A stretch of DNA of 64,000 nt from NCBI GenBank assembly GCA_030761205.1, contig JAULJL010000018.1, positions 11,490,501 to 11,554,500 on the forward strand, written 5' to 3'. Of the stretch, positions 12,461 through 23,882 are shown in pieces. The DNA comes from Fremontodendron californicum. Lineage: Eukaryota; Streptophyta; Magnoliopsida; Malvales; Malvaceae. The notes under the pieces were generated by a model. That model was not told the DNA's origin. It saw only the letters and a program-made list of their open reading frames with translations, and did no database searches. Position 1 is the first letter of the stretch. Each line of letters opens with the position of its first letter. The translations under genes and the position numbers were made by a program.

Positions 12461-12990
12461 GATTCCCCTGAAGAAGAAAGTATGGAAAATGTACTTTGAT
12501 GGTGCATCTAATGCCATTGGGCATGGAATCGGTGCAGTCCTCATATCCCAGAAGAAGATTATTATCCTTTCGCTACTAGATTGGATTTTGATTGTACAAA
12601 CAATACTACCGAGTATGAAGCTTGTACTATGGGCCTTCGTGCTGCAGTGAACAGAAAGATCAAAGTATTTGAAGTTTTCGGAGACTCAGCCCTAGTGATA
12701 TACCAGCTATGGGGAGAATGGAAAACCTGAGATACAAAGCTAATCCGATACCGATAACTCATATTGAGTTTATTGGAGGAATTTGAAGAAGTGAATTTCA
12801 ATTACTTCCCCCGAGAAAAAAACCGAATGGCAGATGCTCTGGCTACTTTGTCATCAATGTTTAAAATGAATGAAGGGGCTGAAGTTGTGCCAATAAAGAT
12901 GAGTATATATGAGTCTCCTGCCTACTGTCTGAGTATTGAAGAAGAAGCAGATGACATCCCTTGGTATAACGATATCTTGCAATACATCAA
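12461..12990 (+). pseudogene. second (archaeal-like) RNase H of Tat element
   Basis: WKMYFDGASNAIGHGIGAVL at about 12484-12543 is the first strand of a second RNase H with the catalytic Asp in FDGA. A frameshift near 12560 moves the next motifs to other frames: NTTEYEAC (catalytic Glu, ~12604-12627), FGDSALVIYQ (catalytic Asp, ~12679-12708) and EKNRMADALA (final Asp region, ~12816-12845). Plant Tat elements are known for this extra aRNH domain between RNase H and integrase. The frame ends TAG at ~12998. All four acidic positions can be recognised but not in one frame. Confidence 0.85.
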
Positions 12991-14205
12991 GAGTCAATAG
13001 TATCCAGAACAAGCAACAGAAAATTACAAAAGGACTCTGAGAAGGCTAGCAATGGGTTTTGTTCTAGATACTCTGAGATGTGCCGGATCTGCTGAAGCTC
13101 AAAGAATTATAGAAGAGGTCAATGAAGGGATATGTGGCACTCATGCTAATGGTCACATGCTTGCTAAGCAGATTATGAGGGTAGGGTATTATTAGTTGAC
13201 AATGGAAGAAGATTGTATCAGTTATTCTCGGAAGTGCCATAAATGTCAGATATATGTAGATAAGATTCATGTTCCGTCATCACCATTGCATGTCATGACT
13301 GTACCATGGCCCTTTTCAACGTGGGGAATGGATATGGTTGGACCTATTACCCCGAAAGCTTCAAATGGACATCGTTTCATCTTGGTGGCCATAGACTATT
13401 TCACAAAGTGGGTAGAAGCTGCTTCCTATGCGAATGTAACAAAGTCGGTGGTATGAAGATTTGTTAAGAAAGAAATCATATGCCATTAAGATTACCAGCA
13501 AGAATTATTTCGAATAATTCTCTCAATTTGAACAATAAGATGATGATAAAAGTGTGTACTCAGTTCAAGATACCATATCATAATTCGGCACCTTACCGTC
13601 CAAAGATGAATGGGGCAGCAGAAGTAGCTAACAAGAACATCAAAAAGATTGTTGAGAAGATGACTGATATGTACAAGGATTGGCATGAGATCTTGCCTTT
13701 TGCTCTTCATGCATATCGTACTTCGGTTCGCACATCTACAGGGGCAACGCCATTTTCCTTGGTATACGGGATGGAAGCGGTGCTACCTATTGAAGTTGAG
13801 ATCCCTTCATTACGAGTTTTGATGGAAGTTGGCCTAGAAGAAGAAGAATGGGTTAGAGCTCGTTATGAACAGCTGAATCTCATCGAGGAGAAAAGATTAA
13901 TGCAATTTGTCACGGGCAGTTGTATCAGAAAAAGGATGATTCGAGCCCACAACAAGAAAGTTCATCCTAGATAGTTCCGAGAGGGAGAGTTGGTACTGAG
14001 GAAAATTCTCCCTATAGTAAAGGACCTGCGAGGAAAGTGGGATCCGAATTGGGAAGGACCCTATGTGGTAAAAAGAGCTTTTTCTGGAGGAGCATTGATT
14101 TTAACTCGGATGGACGGCGATGATTTCAGAAATCCTGTGAATGCTCATGAACGAAGAAGTATTATGCTTGAAATTGGTTTTTTTTCAACAAAAAAAAAAG
14201 TGTGA
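12990..14205 (+). pseudogene. gypsy integrase (Tat), no chromodomain
   Basis: The N-terminal zinc-binding part shows GTHANGHMLAKQIMRVGYY and CHKCQ (about 13135-13250), an H2C2 finger. The core has WGMDMVGPI (first catalytic Asp, ~13323-13349) and FTKWVEAASYA. After a TGA at ~13454 it resumes as LPARIISNNSLNL: the second catalytic Asp of the D,D(35)E triad is Asn here. NGAAEVANKNIK (catalytic Glu, ~13609-13644) follows. The C-terminal part contains GELVLRKILP and GKWDPNWEGPYVV (~14034-14072), the standard gypsy integrase end. There is no chromodomain, as in Tat elements. Integrase would insert the cDNA into the genome; this copy is broken by stops and the D-to-N change. Confidence 0.9.
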
Positions 14206-14339
14206 TGCTGTGCACATGAAAATTCGAATGATTCCAAGCATAAAAATGGAAATTCTATATATCTATCTCCCCTATGGATTGCTTTTTAATGAGAATATTC
14301 ATGCTTGATATGATGAAGAGGTACGTTTTCTTCCTAAAT
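14206..14339 (+). other. non-coding 3' internal region before the 3' LTR
   Basis: A short AT-rich gap lies between the integrase stop and the LTR start. The final 20 bases (GTACGTTTTCTTCCTAAAT) resemble a sequence about 40 bp inside the LTR, suggesting a small duplication next to the LTR edge. A clean polypurine tract is not obvious; GATGAAGAGG at about 14312 is a weak candidate. Confidence 0.5.
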
Positions 14340-14994
14340 TGTAGACACCTAATTTTGTCCAGAGCACTAAAACAGGTATGTTTTCTTCCGAAATTGATGT
14401 TCAGAATGTAAAAAGACTTTTTTTTATCCTGCAGGTGGTACTCCGAGACTTAGTCTAAGGAGGCGAGCATAAAAACTCAAACTTGAAAAAGTCAACCCTA
14501 AAAAGTCAACTACTAAAAAAGTCAAACCACTTTCAAAATCAAGATTTGAAGTTCAATTGAAAAATGGCAAAAGCATTTTGATAATCCGAGGTCAACATTG
14601 AAAGATATGGAGTTCGGAAGTTGGGTTACGGAGATTCAATAGAAAAAAAACCCTAGTCTGGTAAATTTGGGATAAAAGTGCTTAAACGATCAAATTGGTC
14701 AAAATTGAAGCTTCCAAATGAAAAATAAGCACTGGCTAAGGGTAATGGAGAAGCTACTTGGAATTAAAACTAAAAGAAAAGTCAATCCGGAAGAAAATCG
14801 AGAATTATGGTTTTTGGTGAATTTTGGTGAAATTTGGAAGAATTACAGAAATGGCCCGATTCGGTAAGACTAAAGCCCCTAATGGATGAGGAGTGATTAA
14901 ACAAGGATAGCCCAAGGCTTAGTTTGAAGAAAATATGAAAATCGAACTTGTTTTGAGCAAAATCGGGTTTCGAAGGCAAAAGGCCAAAATTGGA

Positions 14995-15620
14995 AATTTT
15001 GGGAAAAATAGCAAAATGAACTCCAAAAATTTTGAAAATTTGCAGATCTCATTCTTAAATCATTTCAAAGAGATTGGCAAAATAAAATCCGGATTTGGAG
15101 TTCGTTTGCAAAATGGCCAAATCCCGGGTCCCATATGCAGAAATTAAAGAAGGTAAATCCCGAAAAAATAGCAAATGAACTCCAAAAATTCTGAAACTTT
15201 ACAGATCTCATTCTTAAATTATTCGGAAGATATTGGCAAAATAAAATCAGGATTCGGAGTTCGTTTGTAAAATGGCCAAATCCCAAGCCCACTATGCAGT
15301 AATTCGAGCAGATAAATCCCGAAAAAAAATACCAAATGAGTTCCAAAAATTATGAAAACTTCTAGATCATACTTTTAAATTATTTGAAAGAGATTGGTGA
15401 AGAAAAATCTGAATTTGGAGCTCGTTTAAAAAATGTGAAAGTTTGGGAGCACAAAAGGGTAATTTTGGAAGAAAAAATCCAAAAAAATAGCAAATGGGCT
15501 CGAAAAATTTTGAAAACCTCCAGAATTCAATTTTTTTTTTTTATTATTTTGGAAGTATTGAGAAAAGAAAATTTGAATTTGGAGTCCGTTTGCTATTTAT
15601 TTATGTTCGGGGGGCAAAAA
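14995..15620 (+). repeat. tandem ~160-bp subrepeats inside the Tat LTR (copy 2)
   Basis: Same array as at 7505-8140, with matching unit order. ORFs overlapping it on both strands repeat the same peptides because of the tandem units and are not genes. Confidence 0.8.
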
Positions 15621-18029
15621 GGTTATTTTACCCAAGAAATCGAAAAGGGCTTTTCTTGCCTTTTAAAAAAAAAATGAAGCATGGGTTGGTAGATAAGGGG
15701 TCAGCTGGCCAAGGCCCAATTGTGGGCAGATATTTATGATTTTTAATCAAAAGGCCAACAATGAAAAGGAAGGTAGTTATTTTTTCATCAAGCCTTTGTA
15801 ATTGAGCCACATTGACCAATGCATGAAGAGGGAGAATGTCAAGATAATGGCTTAAGATTCTTGAACAGCTGTAATTTTCGATAGCTGATTACCTAATCTA
15901 AGGGTGATAATTTCACATTTTAGGCATCTTGGATCAATAGCCTTTGGATCAAAATTGGTTGGAAAAAAAATGACAATATTCTAGCATTTAGAAGGCCATT
16001 CGGCCACTACAAGGGGAATGAGGGTCTCTCTTTCATTGGGAGCTATTCACTCTCTTGTTCAGCTGATTTTCTCTCCATTTTTGAAAGGCAAAAAGAAAAG
16101 TTTAGAAAAGAAAGTTAGAGGAGAAAAAGCTTGCAATATAGCTTCTAGAGGTTGCTTTAAGCACCATACTCTTGCACTTTCCTTGATTTGCTGTTTTCAT
16201 TTGATATTTGTTGAGTTTCTTTTGATTTTGATTTTAAAATAAGTGTTTTTAAACTTTCTTTTCAAGTTCTTCCTTCATGCTTTCTTAAAAAACTATGGAA
16301 AATAATTTTTTTTTAAAATTTTTCTCTAAGTGGTCGTATGGCCTTATTTTTTTTAATGGTTGCTGTTTTGCTTTTGTTTAATGTTGTTAGTAGTGTCTAA
16401 CATGTTTTTGATATTTCATATCTTTTTCAAATAACAAAATATGTAGCTTGTTTTAATGTTGTTGCTTATTTACCTCTATTATTGATTCTTTCATCTAGTA
16501 TTAATGTTTGTTTTCCTTGTTTTTACATTTTGAATTTTCTATTTTCAATATTTTTGTGTTGTTCATGATTTGCATTTTACTATGCTAGGTGTTTGTGAAA
16601 ATGTCTAGTCTTGTGCATGTCTTTACTTCATGTTTACATGGTTTAACATGTTTCTTTTTTAGCTTTGCATTTTAGTATGTCATGTGTTTGTGAAAATGTC
16701 ATGCTAAGATTCCATCACATTGAGCATATATACCATTCGGCTCCTCCTTTTTTTTTTTTATGCTTGGCATGTGCATTTTTGTTATGCTAGTTGATAGGTT
16801 TGCATTTTCATGATATTTGGTTGTGTATTTTGTTTAAGCATGCTATATGTTTGTGTTATTGCCATGCATTCTTTAGATTTAGGTTTAGCTTGCTTTGCCA
16901 TGCATATTCATGCATTTTAGACCTAGGTTGCATTAAATGCCATGCAAGTTCATTTAGGTCTAGGTCATTTTATTGATGCCATGCATTTTTCATGTCATTT
17001 AGGTTTTAAATCATGCATTTCATGCATTATATTGCTGTATTTTCATGCATTTCATGTCCTTACCACATGATTTATGACTTAGACCAATCAATGGTTCAAA
17101 GTCATGCTCATTTTGAGCATACTTGTCAAAAATTAAAGAGTTGTCAAATTGATTATTTTACCTACTGTTTGTGAGTCTTTAGGAGAGTCTCTAACAGTTT
17201 TACTTTGATTTTTAAATGATTTTATCAAAGGCAAAAAAATGTGTTTTGACAAAACAGTTTTTTCACCCAGTACTCGTACTTTCTCGATTTTTCTAGGAAG
17301 TCATCTTTAATCAAAAAATTAAGCTGATTTTTTCCCGTGTAGTTTTACATGTCTTGAGTCTCCAGTATTTTTTTCTATATTTTTTTGAAGTTTTAAAAAT
17401 AGGGTAAAAAATCGTGCTTTAAAACTGGACAGTGGAGTAAGAATTGAATTTGAAGGAAAATCATTTTTCTGTTTTGGTTAAGTTACTTAGAGGGGGCTGA
17501 TTAGGAAGTTTAGCTACTGTTTTAGGATAGTTTCTCAGGACTTTTTAAATCTCGGGTTAAGGGTGGTCAAGTTCGGGATTTTAAACTTAGGAAATTAGAG
17601 TCATTTAAAAAGGGTTTAGCTAAGTTTTAATTTTTAATCTAAGCTTTTCAAATTTTTTTTCAAACAATCACAAAGTATTTTGGTTTTAGAATATTTAATT
17701 CGATATATTTTCCTAAGGTAGCCGGATATCTTTTTAGATATACAGATTTTCTTAATTAAAGGAAAAAATACATTCTCATGCATTGCATTTTCCATATTCA
17801 TGCATACTATATAATATGTGATTTTTGCTATGTTAATTTCCATGATGGTGTTATTATCTTTAATTTAAATTTTTGATATTATATTAATTGTTATATGGTT
17901 TTGAATATTCCATGATATCCTATGCTTTTTATTTAATCATTTATTTTTGTCACATCATTTAGCATATAATATGTTCATGCATTATTATTTTTATTTTTAT
18001 TTTCATGCATATTGTATGATAGCATTATT

Positions 18030-18390
18030 TTATGTTTTATGTCATTTCATGTCATTTAGATTATATTTAGAATATGCCATGTCATTTAAAATATGCCATA
18101 TCATTTAATTTGGCCATATAATCTAGGTCATTTCATTTCATATAGACTATATTATGTTCCTTAGAACATTTCATTTTATTTAGGATATTTCACTTAGAAT
18201 ATCATGTCATTTAAATCATTTCATTTCATTTAGAATATATCATGATATTTAGGATATTGCATCTCATTTAGAATATGTTATATCACTTAGGTTATACTCA
18301 TTTCATCTAGAATATACTATGACACGTAGGTCATATCATTTCATTTAGATTATTTCATGTCATCTTTATTATGTCATACATTTTCATATT
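18030..18390 (+). repeat. degenerate CATTTAGAATAT-type short repeats in LTR
   Basis: A run of imperfect ~20-bp units built on TTTCATTTAGAATAT and CATGTCATTTAG variants. The matching stretch in the nested solo LTR is at 22505-22800, so the array belonged to the common ancestor of these LTRs. Confidence 0.7.
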
Positions 18391-19419
18391 CATATTTTTT
18401 TTAAATGTTTTGGAAAAGGTAATGATTTTCAATAAAATAAAGATATTCCTGAGCTAAAATAATTCATGAGTTCTCTACCGGGTTTGCTGGGGAGGATATC
18501 ATCAATTATTATTAATAACGGAATATCTTCTTTAAAACAAGAATGGTTCGAAAAATTTCTAAAATAACAAAAATTTCTATATTTTGCCACACTTGTTGGG
18601 AAATATAGGAAAATTTTGAATTAATAAATTTCGGATCATTTTCAATAAAAAAAAATGGAATTGTTTTTCTTTAAATTGGGAATTAACTTGAAATACCAAA
18701 TTAAAAATCGACTTTTTACCGAGACTTGAGATAACACACTATAGACACCTAATTTTGTCCGGATCACTAAAACAGGTATGTTTTCTTCGCAAATTGATGT
18801 TTCAGAGTGTAAAAAGACTTTTTTCATCCTGCAGGTGTTACTCCGAGACTTAGTCTAAGAAGACGAGTATAAAAAGTCAAACTTGAAAAAGTCAACCACA
18901 AAAAGTCAACCTCAAAAAGTCAAATACTAAAAAAGTCAACCCACTTTCAAAATCAAGATTTGAAGTTCAATTGAAAGATGGTGAAAGAATTTTGATAATC
19001 CGAGGTCTACATCGAAAGATATGGAATTCGAAAGTTGGGTTACGGAGATTCAGTAAAAAGGAAATCCTGGTTCAAAAAATTTGGGAAAAAGTGCTTAAAC
19101 TATCAAATTGGTCGAAATTGAAGGTTCCAAATGAAAGATAAGCACTGACTACTGGTAATGGAGAAGGTACTTGAAAAAAAAAACTGAAAGAAAAGTCAAT
19201 CCAGAAGAAAATCGAGAATTAGGGTTTTTAGTGGATTTCAGTGAAATTTGGAAGAATTACAGAAATAGCCCGACTCGGTAAGACTAAAGCCCCTAATGGA
19301 TGAGGAGTAATTAAAAAGGATAGCCCAAGGCTCAGTTTGAAGAAAATCTGAAAAATGGACTTGTTTTGAGCAAAACCAGGTTTTGGAGGCAAAAGAGCAA
19401 AATTGGAAAATTTGGGAAA

Positions 19420-20030
19420 AATAGCAAATGAACTCCAAAAATTCTGAAAAATTGCAGATCTCATTCTTAAATCATTTCAAAGAGATTGGCAAAGAAAAAT
19501 CTTGATTCGGAGTTCGTTTGCAAAATGGCCAAATCCCGGGTCCCCTATGCAGAAATTGAAGAAGATAATTCCCGAACAAATAGCAAATGAACTCCAAAAA
19601 TTCTGAAAATTTGCAGATCTCATTCTTAAATTATTTTGGAAGAGATTGGCGAAAGAAAATTTGGATTCGGAGTTCATTCACAAAATGGCCAAATCTCGGG
19701 CCCACTCTATAGTAATTCAAGCAGATAAATCCCGAAAAAGTACCAAATGAGTTCCAAAAATTATGAAGACTTCCAGCTCATACTTTTAAATTATTTGGAA
19801 GAGATGGGTGAAGAAAAATCTGGATTTGGAGCTCGTTTAAAAAATAGTAAAGTTTGGGAGCACAAAAGGGCAATTTTGGAAGAAAAAATCCAAATAATTA
19901 ACAAATGGGCTCGAAATTTTTTGAAAACCTCAAAAATTCAATTTTTATTTTTTTTGGAAGTATTGAAAAAATAAATTTTGAATTTGGAGTCCATTTGCTA
20001 TTTATTTATGTTCGGGGGGCAAAAAGGTCA
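19420..20030 (+). repeat. tandem ~160-bp subrepeats inside the Tat LTR (solo LTR copy)
   Basis: Same subrepeat array as in the other two long LTRs, more diverged in sequence. Confidence 0.75.
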
Positions 20031-22504
20031 TTTTACCTAAGAAACTGAAAAAGGCTTTTCTTGCCTTTTAAAAAAATGAAGCATGGGCTGGAAGAAGAGG
20101 GGTCAGCCGGCCAAGGCCCAAGGGTGGGCAAATATTTTCTGATTTTTAATCAAAAGGCCAACAATGAAGAGGAAGGTGGTTATTTTTTTGATCAAACCTT
20201 TGTAACTAAGCCACATGGACCAATGCATGAAGAGGGAGAGTGTGAACATAATGGCTTAATATTCTTGAACAGCAGTAATTGTGGATAGCTGATTGCCTAA
20301 TCTAAGGGTGATAATTCTACATTTTAAACATCTTGGATCAATAGCCTTTGGATCAAAATTGGTTGAAGAAAAAATGACAACATCCTAGGTCAATAAGGCC
20401 ATTCGGCCACACTAAGGGGAGGGGCCTCTTTTTTCATTTTCAGCTATCCACTCTCTATTTCACTCTTGTTTTGGATGATTTTCTCTCCTTTGTTGAAAGG
20501 CAAAAAGAAAAGTTTAGAAAAGAAAGTTAGAAGAGAAAAAGCTTGCAATATAGCTTCTAGAGGTTGCTTTAAGCACCATACCTTGCACTTTCTTTGATTT
20601 TCCATTCTTGATTTGCTGTTTTCATTTGATATTTGGTGAGTTTCTTTTGATTTTTCTTTTTAAAATAAGTGTTTTTAATATTCTTCTTCAAGTTCTTCTT
20701 TATACTTTCTTGGAAAAAGCTTTGAAAATTTTCTTTTCTTTTGTTTTTGGGTAGCCGAATAGCTTGCTTTTTTTAGTGTAGTTGCTGTTTGCATTTTTAT
20801 TTCATGTTATTCTTGATATTTAACAAGTTTTGATGCTTTAGTTCTTCTTCTAATACAAAAACATGAAGCTTGTTTTAATTTGGTTGCTTGCTTGTTTCTA
20901 TTTTTAAGTCTATTATCTTGTTATCATGTTTATTTTACTTGTCTTGCATTTTTGATTTTCTGTTTTCAAAATGTTTAAGTTTGTTTATGTTTTACATTTT
21001 GTAATCCATGTGTTTGTGAAAATGCCTATTGGTTTCCATGCCTTTACTTTATATTTGCATGATTTGAGTGTTATTCTTTAGCTATGCATGTTAGTATATT
21101 AAGTGTTTGTGAAAATGCCATACTCATTTTTATATAGACCATTCGGCCACCCCTATCTTTTAAGCTTTGTGTGTGCATTTTTGTTATGTTAGTTGATAGG
21201 TTTGCATTTTCATGATATTTGGTTGTGTATTTTATTTAAGCATGCTATGTGTTTGTGTTATTTCCATGCATTCTTTAGGTTTAGGATTGGTTTGCTTTGC
21301 CATGCATATTCATGCATTTTAGTCTTAGGTTGCATTAAATGCCATGCAAGTTCATTTAGGTCTTGGTCATTTTATTGACTCCGTGCATTTTTCATGCCAT
21401 TTAGGTTTTAAATAATGCATTTCATGCATCATAGTTGCTGTATTTTCATGCATTTCATGTCATTGCCACATGATTTATGACTTAGACCAATCAATGGTTC
21501 AAAGTCATGCTCATTTTGAGCATACTTGTGGAAAATTAAAGAGTTGTCAAATTGATTATTCTACCTTTGTGATTTTTTTTACTTAGCCAATTTTTGCCCT
21601 AACTTTTCAAAAGTGTTAGCTACTGTTTGTGATTCTTGGAGAGTCTCTAACATTTTCACTTTGATTTTTAAATGATTTTATCAAAGGCAAAAAAATGTGT
21701 TTTGGCAAAACAGTTTTTTCACCCAATACTTGTACTTTCCCGATTTTTATGGGCAGTCATCTTTAATCAGAAAATTAAGAAGATTTTTTTCCGTTTATTT
21801 TTACATGTCCTAAGTCTCCAGTATTTTTTTTAGATGTTTTTGAATTTTTAAAAATAGGGTAAAAAATTGTGCTTTAAAACTGGACAGTAAAGGCAGAATT
21901 GAATTTGAAGGAAAATCATTTTTCTGTTTTGGTTAAGTTACTTAGAGGGGGCTGATTAGGAAGTTTAGCTACTGACTTAGGGTAGTTTCTAAGCCTTTTT
22001 AAACTCTAAAAATGATTTTTTTAAATCTCGGGTTAAGGGTGGTCATGTCTGTGATTTTAAACTTAGAAATTTAGAGCCATTTAAAAAGGGTTTAGCTAAG
22101 TTTTTATTTTTAATCTAAGCTTTTCAAAATTGTTTTCAAACAATCAGAAAGTATTTTGGTTTTAGAATATTTAATTTGATATATTTTCCTAAGGTAGCCG
22201 GATATCTTTTTAGGTATATGGATTTTCTTAATTAAAGGGAAAAATACATTCTCTTGCATTGCATTTTCCATATTCATGCAAACTATATAATATGTGATTT
22301 TTGCTATGTTAATTTTCATGATGGTGTTATTGTCTTTGATTTAAATTTTTGATATTATATTAATTGTTATATGGTTTTGAATATTCCATGCTATCCTATG
22401 CTTTTTATTTAGTTATTTATTTTTTCACATTATTTAGTATATATTATGTTCATGCATTATTATTTTATTTTTTATTTTCATGCATATTACATGATAGCAT
22501 TATT

Positions 22505-22800
22505 TTATGTTTCATGACATTTCATATCATTTAGATTATATGCCATATCATTTATATTTTCCATGTCATTTAAATCATTTTGTTCCATTTAGAATATATC
22601 ATATGACTTAGGATATTTCATTTCATTTAGAATATATTATGTCACTTAAGATATTACATTTCATTTTGGATATTTCATTTCACTTAGAATAAACCATGAT
22701 ACTTAGGATATTTCATTTCATCTAGAATAAACTATGCCATTTAAATTATATCATATCTTTTAGGTTGCATTATATTATCTAGACTTTGCTATGTCATTTT
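22505..22800 (+). repeat. degenerate CATTTAGAATAT-type short repeats in solo LTR
   Basis: Counterpart of the 18030-18390 array, with units such as TTTCATTTAGAATA and TTAGGATATTTCATTTCA in a different number and order. Confidence 0.65.
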
Positions 22801-23522
22801 GTTTATGTCACACATGTTCATGTTCATTTTTTTTAAATGGTTTGAAAAAAATAATGATTTTCAATAAAATAAAGATATTCTTGAGTTAAAATAATTCATG
22901 AGTTCTTTGTCGGGTTTGATGGGAGAATATCATCAATTATCATTAATAACGGAATATCTTCTTTAAAACGAGAATGATTCGGAAAATTTTCCAAATAAAT
23001 AAAAAATTCTATATTTTGCCATGTTTGTTGGGAAATATTGAAAAATTTTGAATTAATAAATTCCGATTATTTTCAAATAAAAATGGAATTATTTTTCTTT
23101 AAATTGGGAATTAACGTGAAATACTAAATTTAAAACCGACCTTTTTTTTACCGAGACTTGAGATAGCACACGATTAATAAGGTACCGTTTTATACGAGCG
23201 TTGTGAGGGTGCTAATCCTTCCCCACACGTAACCGAGTCCCGAACCCGCTTCTTTGATTTCTCTGGTTTAAAACGCAGACTTGAAATGGTTTTAAAAATG
23301 TTTTAATTAATTTTAAAATGTTTTATAAAATCGGTTTTAATAGGTGGCCGATCACACCTAGCTAAAAAAGGTTGGTGGCGATTCCATGTCTTTTTTAAGG
23401 TCATTTTCAAAACCTTCATTTTTCAAGAGGAATTAAGTCGACTTTCCTCGGTTTTTTTTAATGTCACGCTTAACGAATAATAAAGTCTTGCGATGAGACT
23501 TGTTATTTTTTAGGTTGCGACA

Positions 23523-23882
23523 CACGCGATTAATAAGGTACCATTTTATACGGGCATTGTGGGGGTGCTAATCCTTTCCCAAACGTAACCGAGTCCCGAA
23601 CCCGCTTCTTTGATTTCTCTGATTTAAAACACAGACTTGAAATTGGTTTTAAAAAAATGTTTTAATTAATTTTAAAATGTTTTATAAAACCGGTTTTAAT
23701 AGGTGGCCGATCACATGTAGCCAAAAAAGATTGGTGGCGACTCCATGTCTTTTTCAAGGTTATTTTCAAAACCTTCGATTTTCTAGAGGAATTAAGTCGA
23801 CTTTTCCTCGATTTTTTTTAATGTCACGCTTAATGAATAATAAAGTCTTGCGATGAGACTTGTTATTTTTTAGGTTGCGACA
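23523..23882 (+). mobile_element. 3' LTR of the Tat element, final part
   Basis: This ~360-bp segment repeats 23167-23522 almost exactly (GATTAATAAGGTACC through TAAAGTCTTGCGATGAGACT to GTTGCGACA). It looks like a tandem duplication but is better explained as the tail of the outer LTR, displaced by the solo LTR. It ends at 23882, followed by the outer duplication AGATG. Confidence 0.83.

Larger units (their letters stand above)
14340..18739 (+). mobile_element. 3' LTR of the Tat element, first part
   Basis: The LTR begins TGTAGACACC at 14340. It runs 4400 bp to GAGATAACACAC at 18739, where a second LTR (TATAGACACC) starts. The missing last ~355 bp are found at 23528-23882, beyond the inserted solo LTR, which gives a complete length of about 4755 bp. 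Its first 2 kb is the closest match to the 5' LTR remnant at 6842. Confidence 0.88.
18740..23522 (+). mobile_element. solo LTR of a related Tat element, nested in the 3' LTR
   Basis: A complete LTR starts TATAGACACC (TG mutated to TA) and ends GTTGCGACA at 23522, 4783 bp. It sits inside the LTR that began at 14340: CACAC (18735-18739) precedes it and CACGC (23523-23527) follows it. This fits a 5-bp target duplication with one CpG-type G-to-A change. The host LTR resumes colinearly with GATTAATAAGG. No internal retroelement sequence is present, so it is a solo LTR. It is less similar to the 6842 and 14340 LTRs than those are to each other. Confidence 0.85.
6842..23882 (+). mobile_element. Tat/Ogre-like Ty3/gypsy element with a nested solo LTR
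   Basis: The element starts TGTAGACACC (6842), ends GTTGCGACA (23882) and is flanked by the perfect 5-bp duplication AGATG (6837-6841 and 23883-23887). Order: 5' LTR remnant, gag tail, protease, RT, RNase H, a second RNase H, integrase, 3' LTR. Very long LTRs (~4.75 kb), a second RNase H (motif KMYFDGASN) and no chromodomain place it in the Tat (Ogre/Retand) lineage of plant gypsy elements. Removing the 4.78 kb solo LTR leaves about 12.25 kb. A deletion joins the middle of the 5' LTR directly to the gag region near 8832, removing the PBS and most of gag. Confidence 0.9.

Noticed and set aside
23167..23882. Local tandem duplication of the last ~360 bp of an LTR
   Set aside because: Better explained as the tail of the outer LTR displaced by an inserted solo LTR: CACAC/CACGC flank it, and the outer LTR at 14340 lacks exactly this tail.
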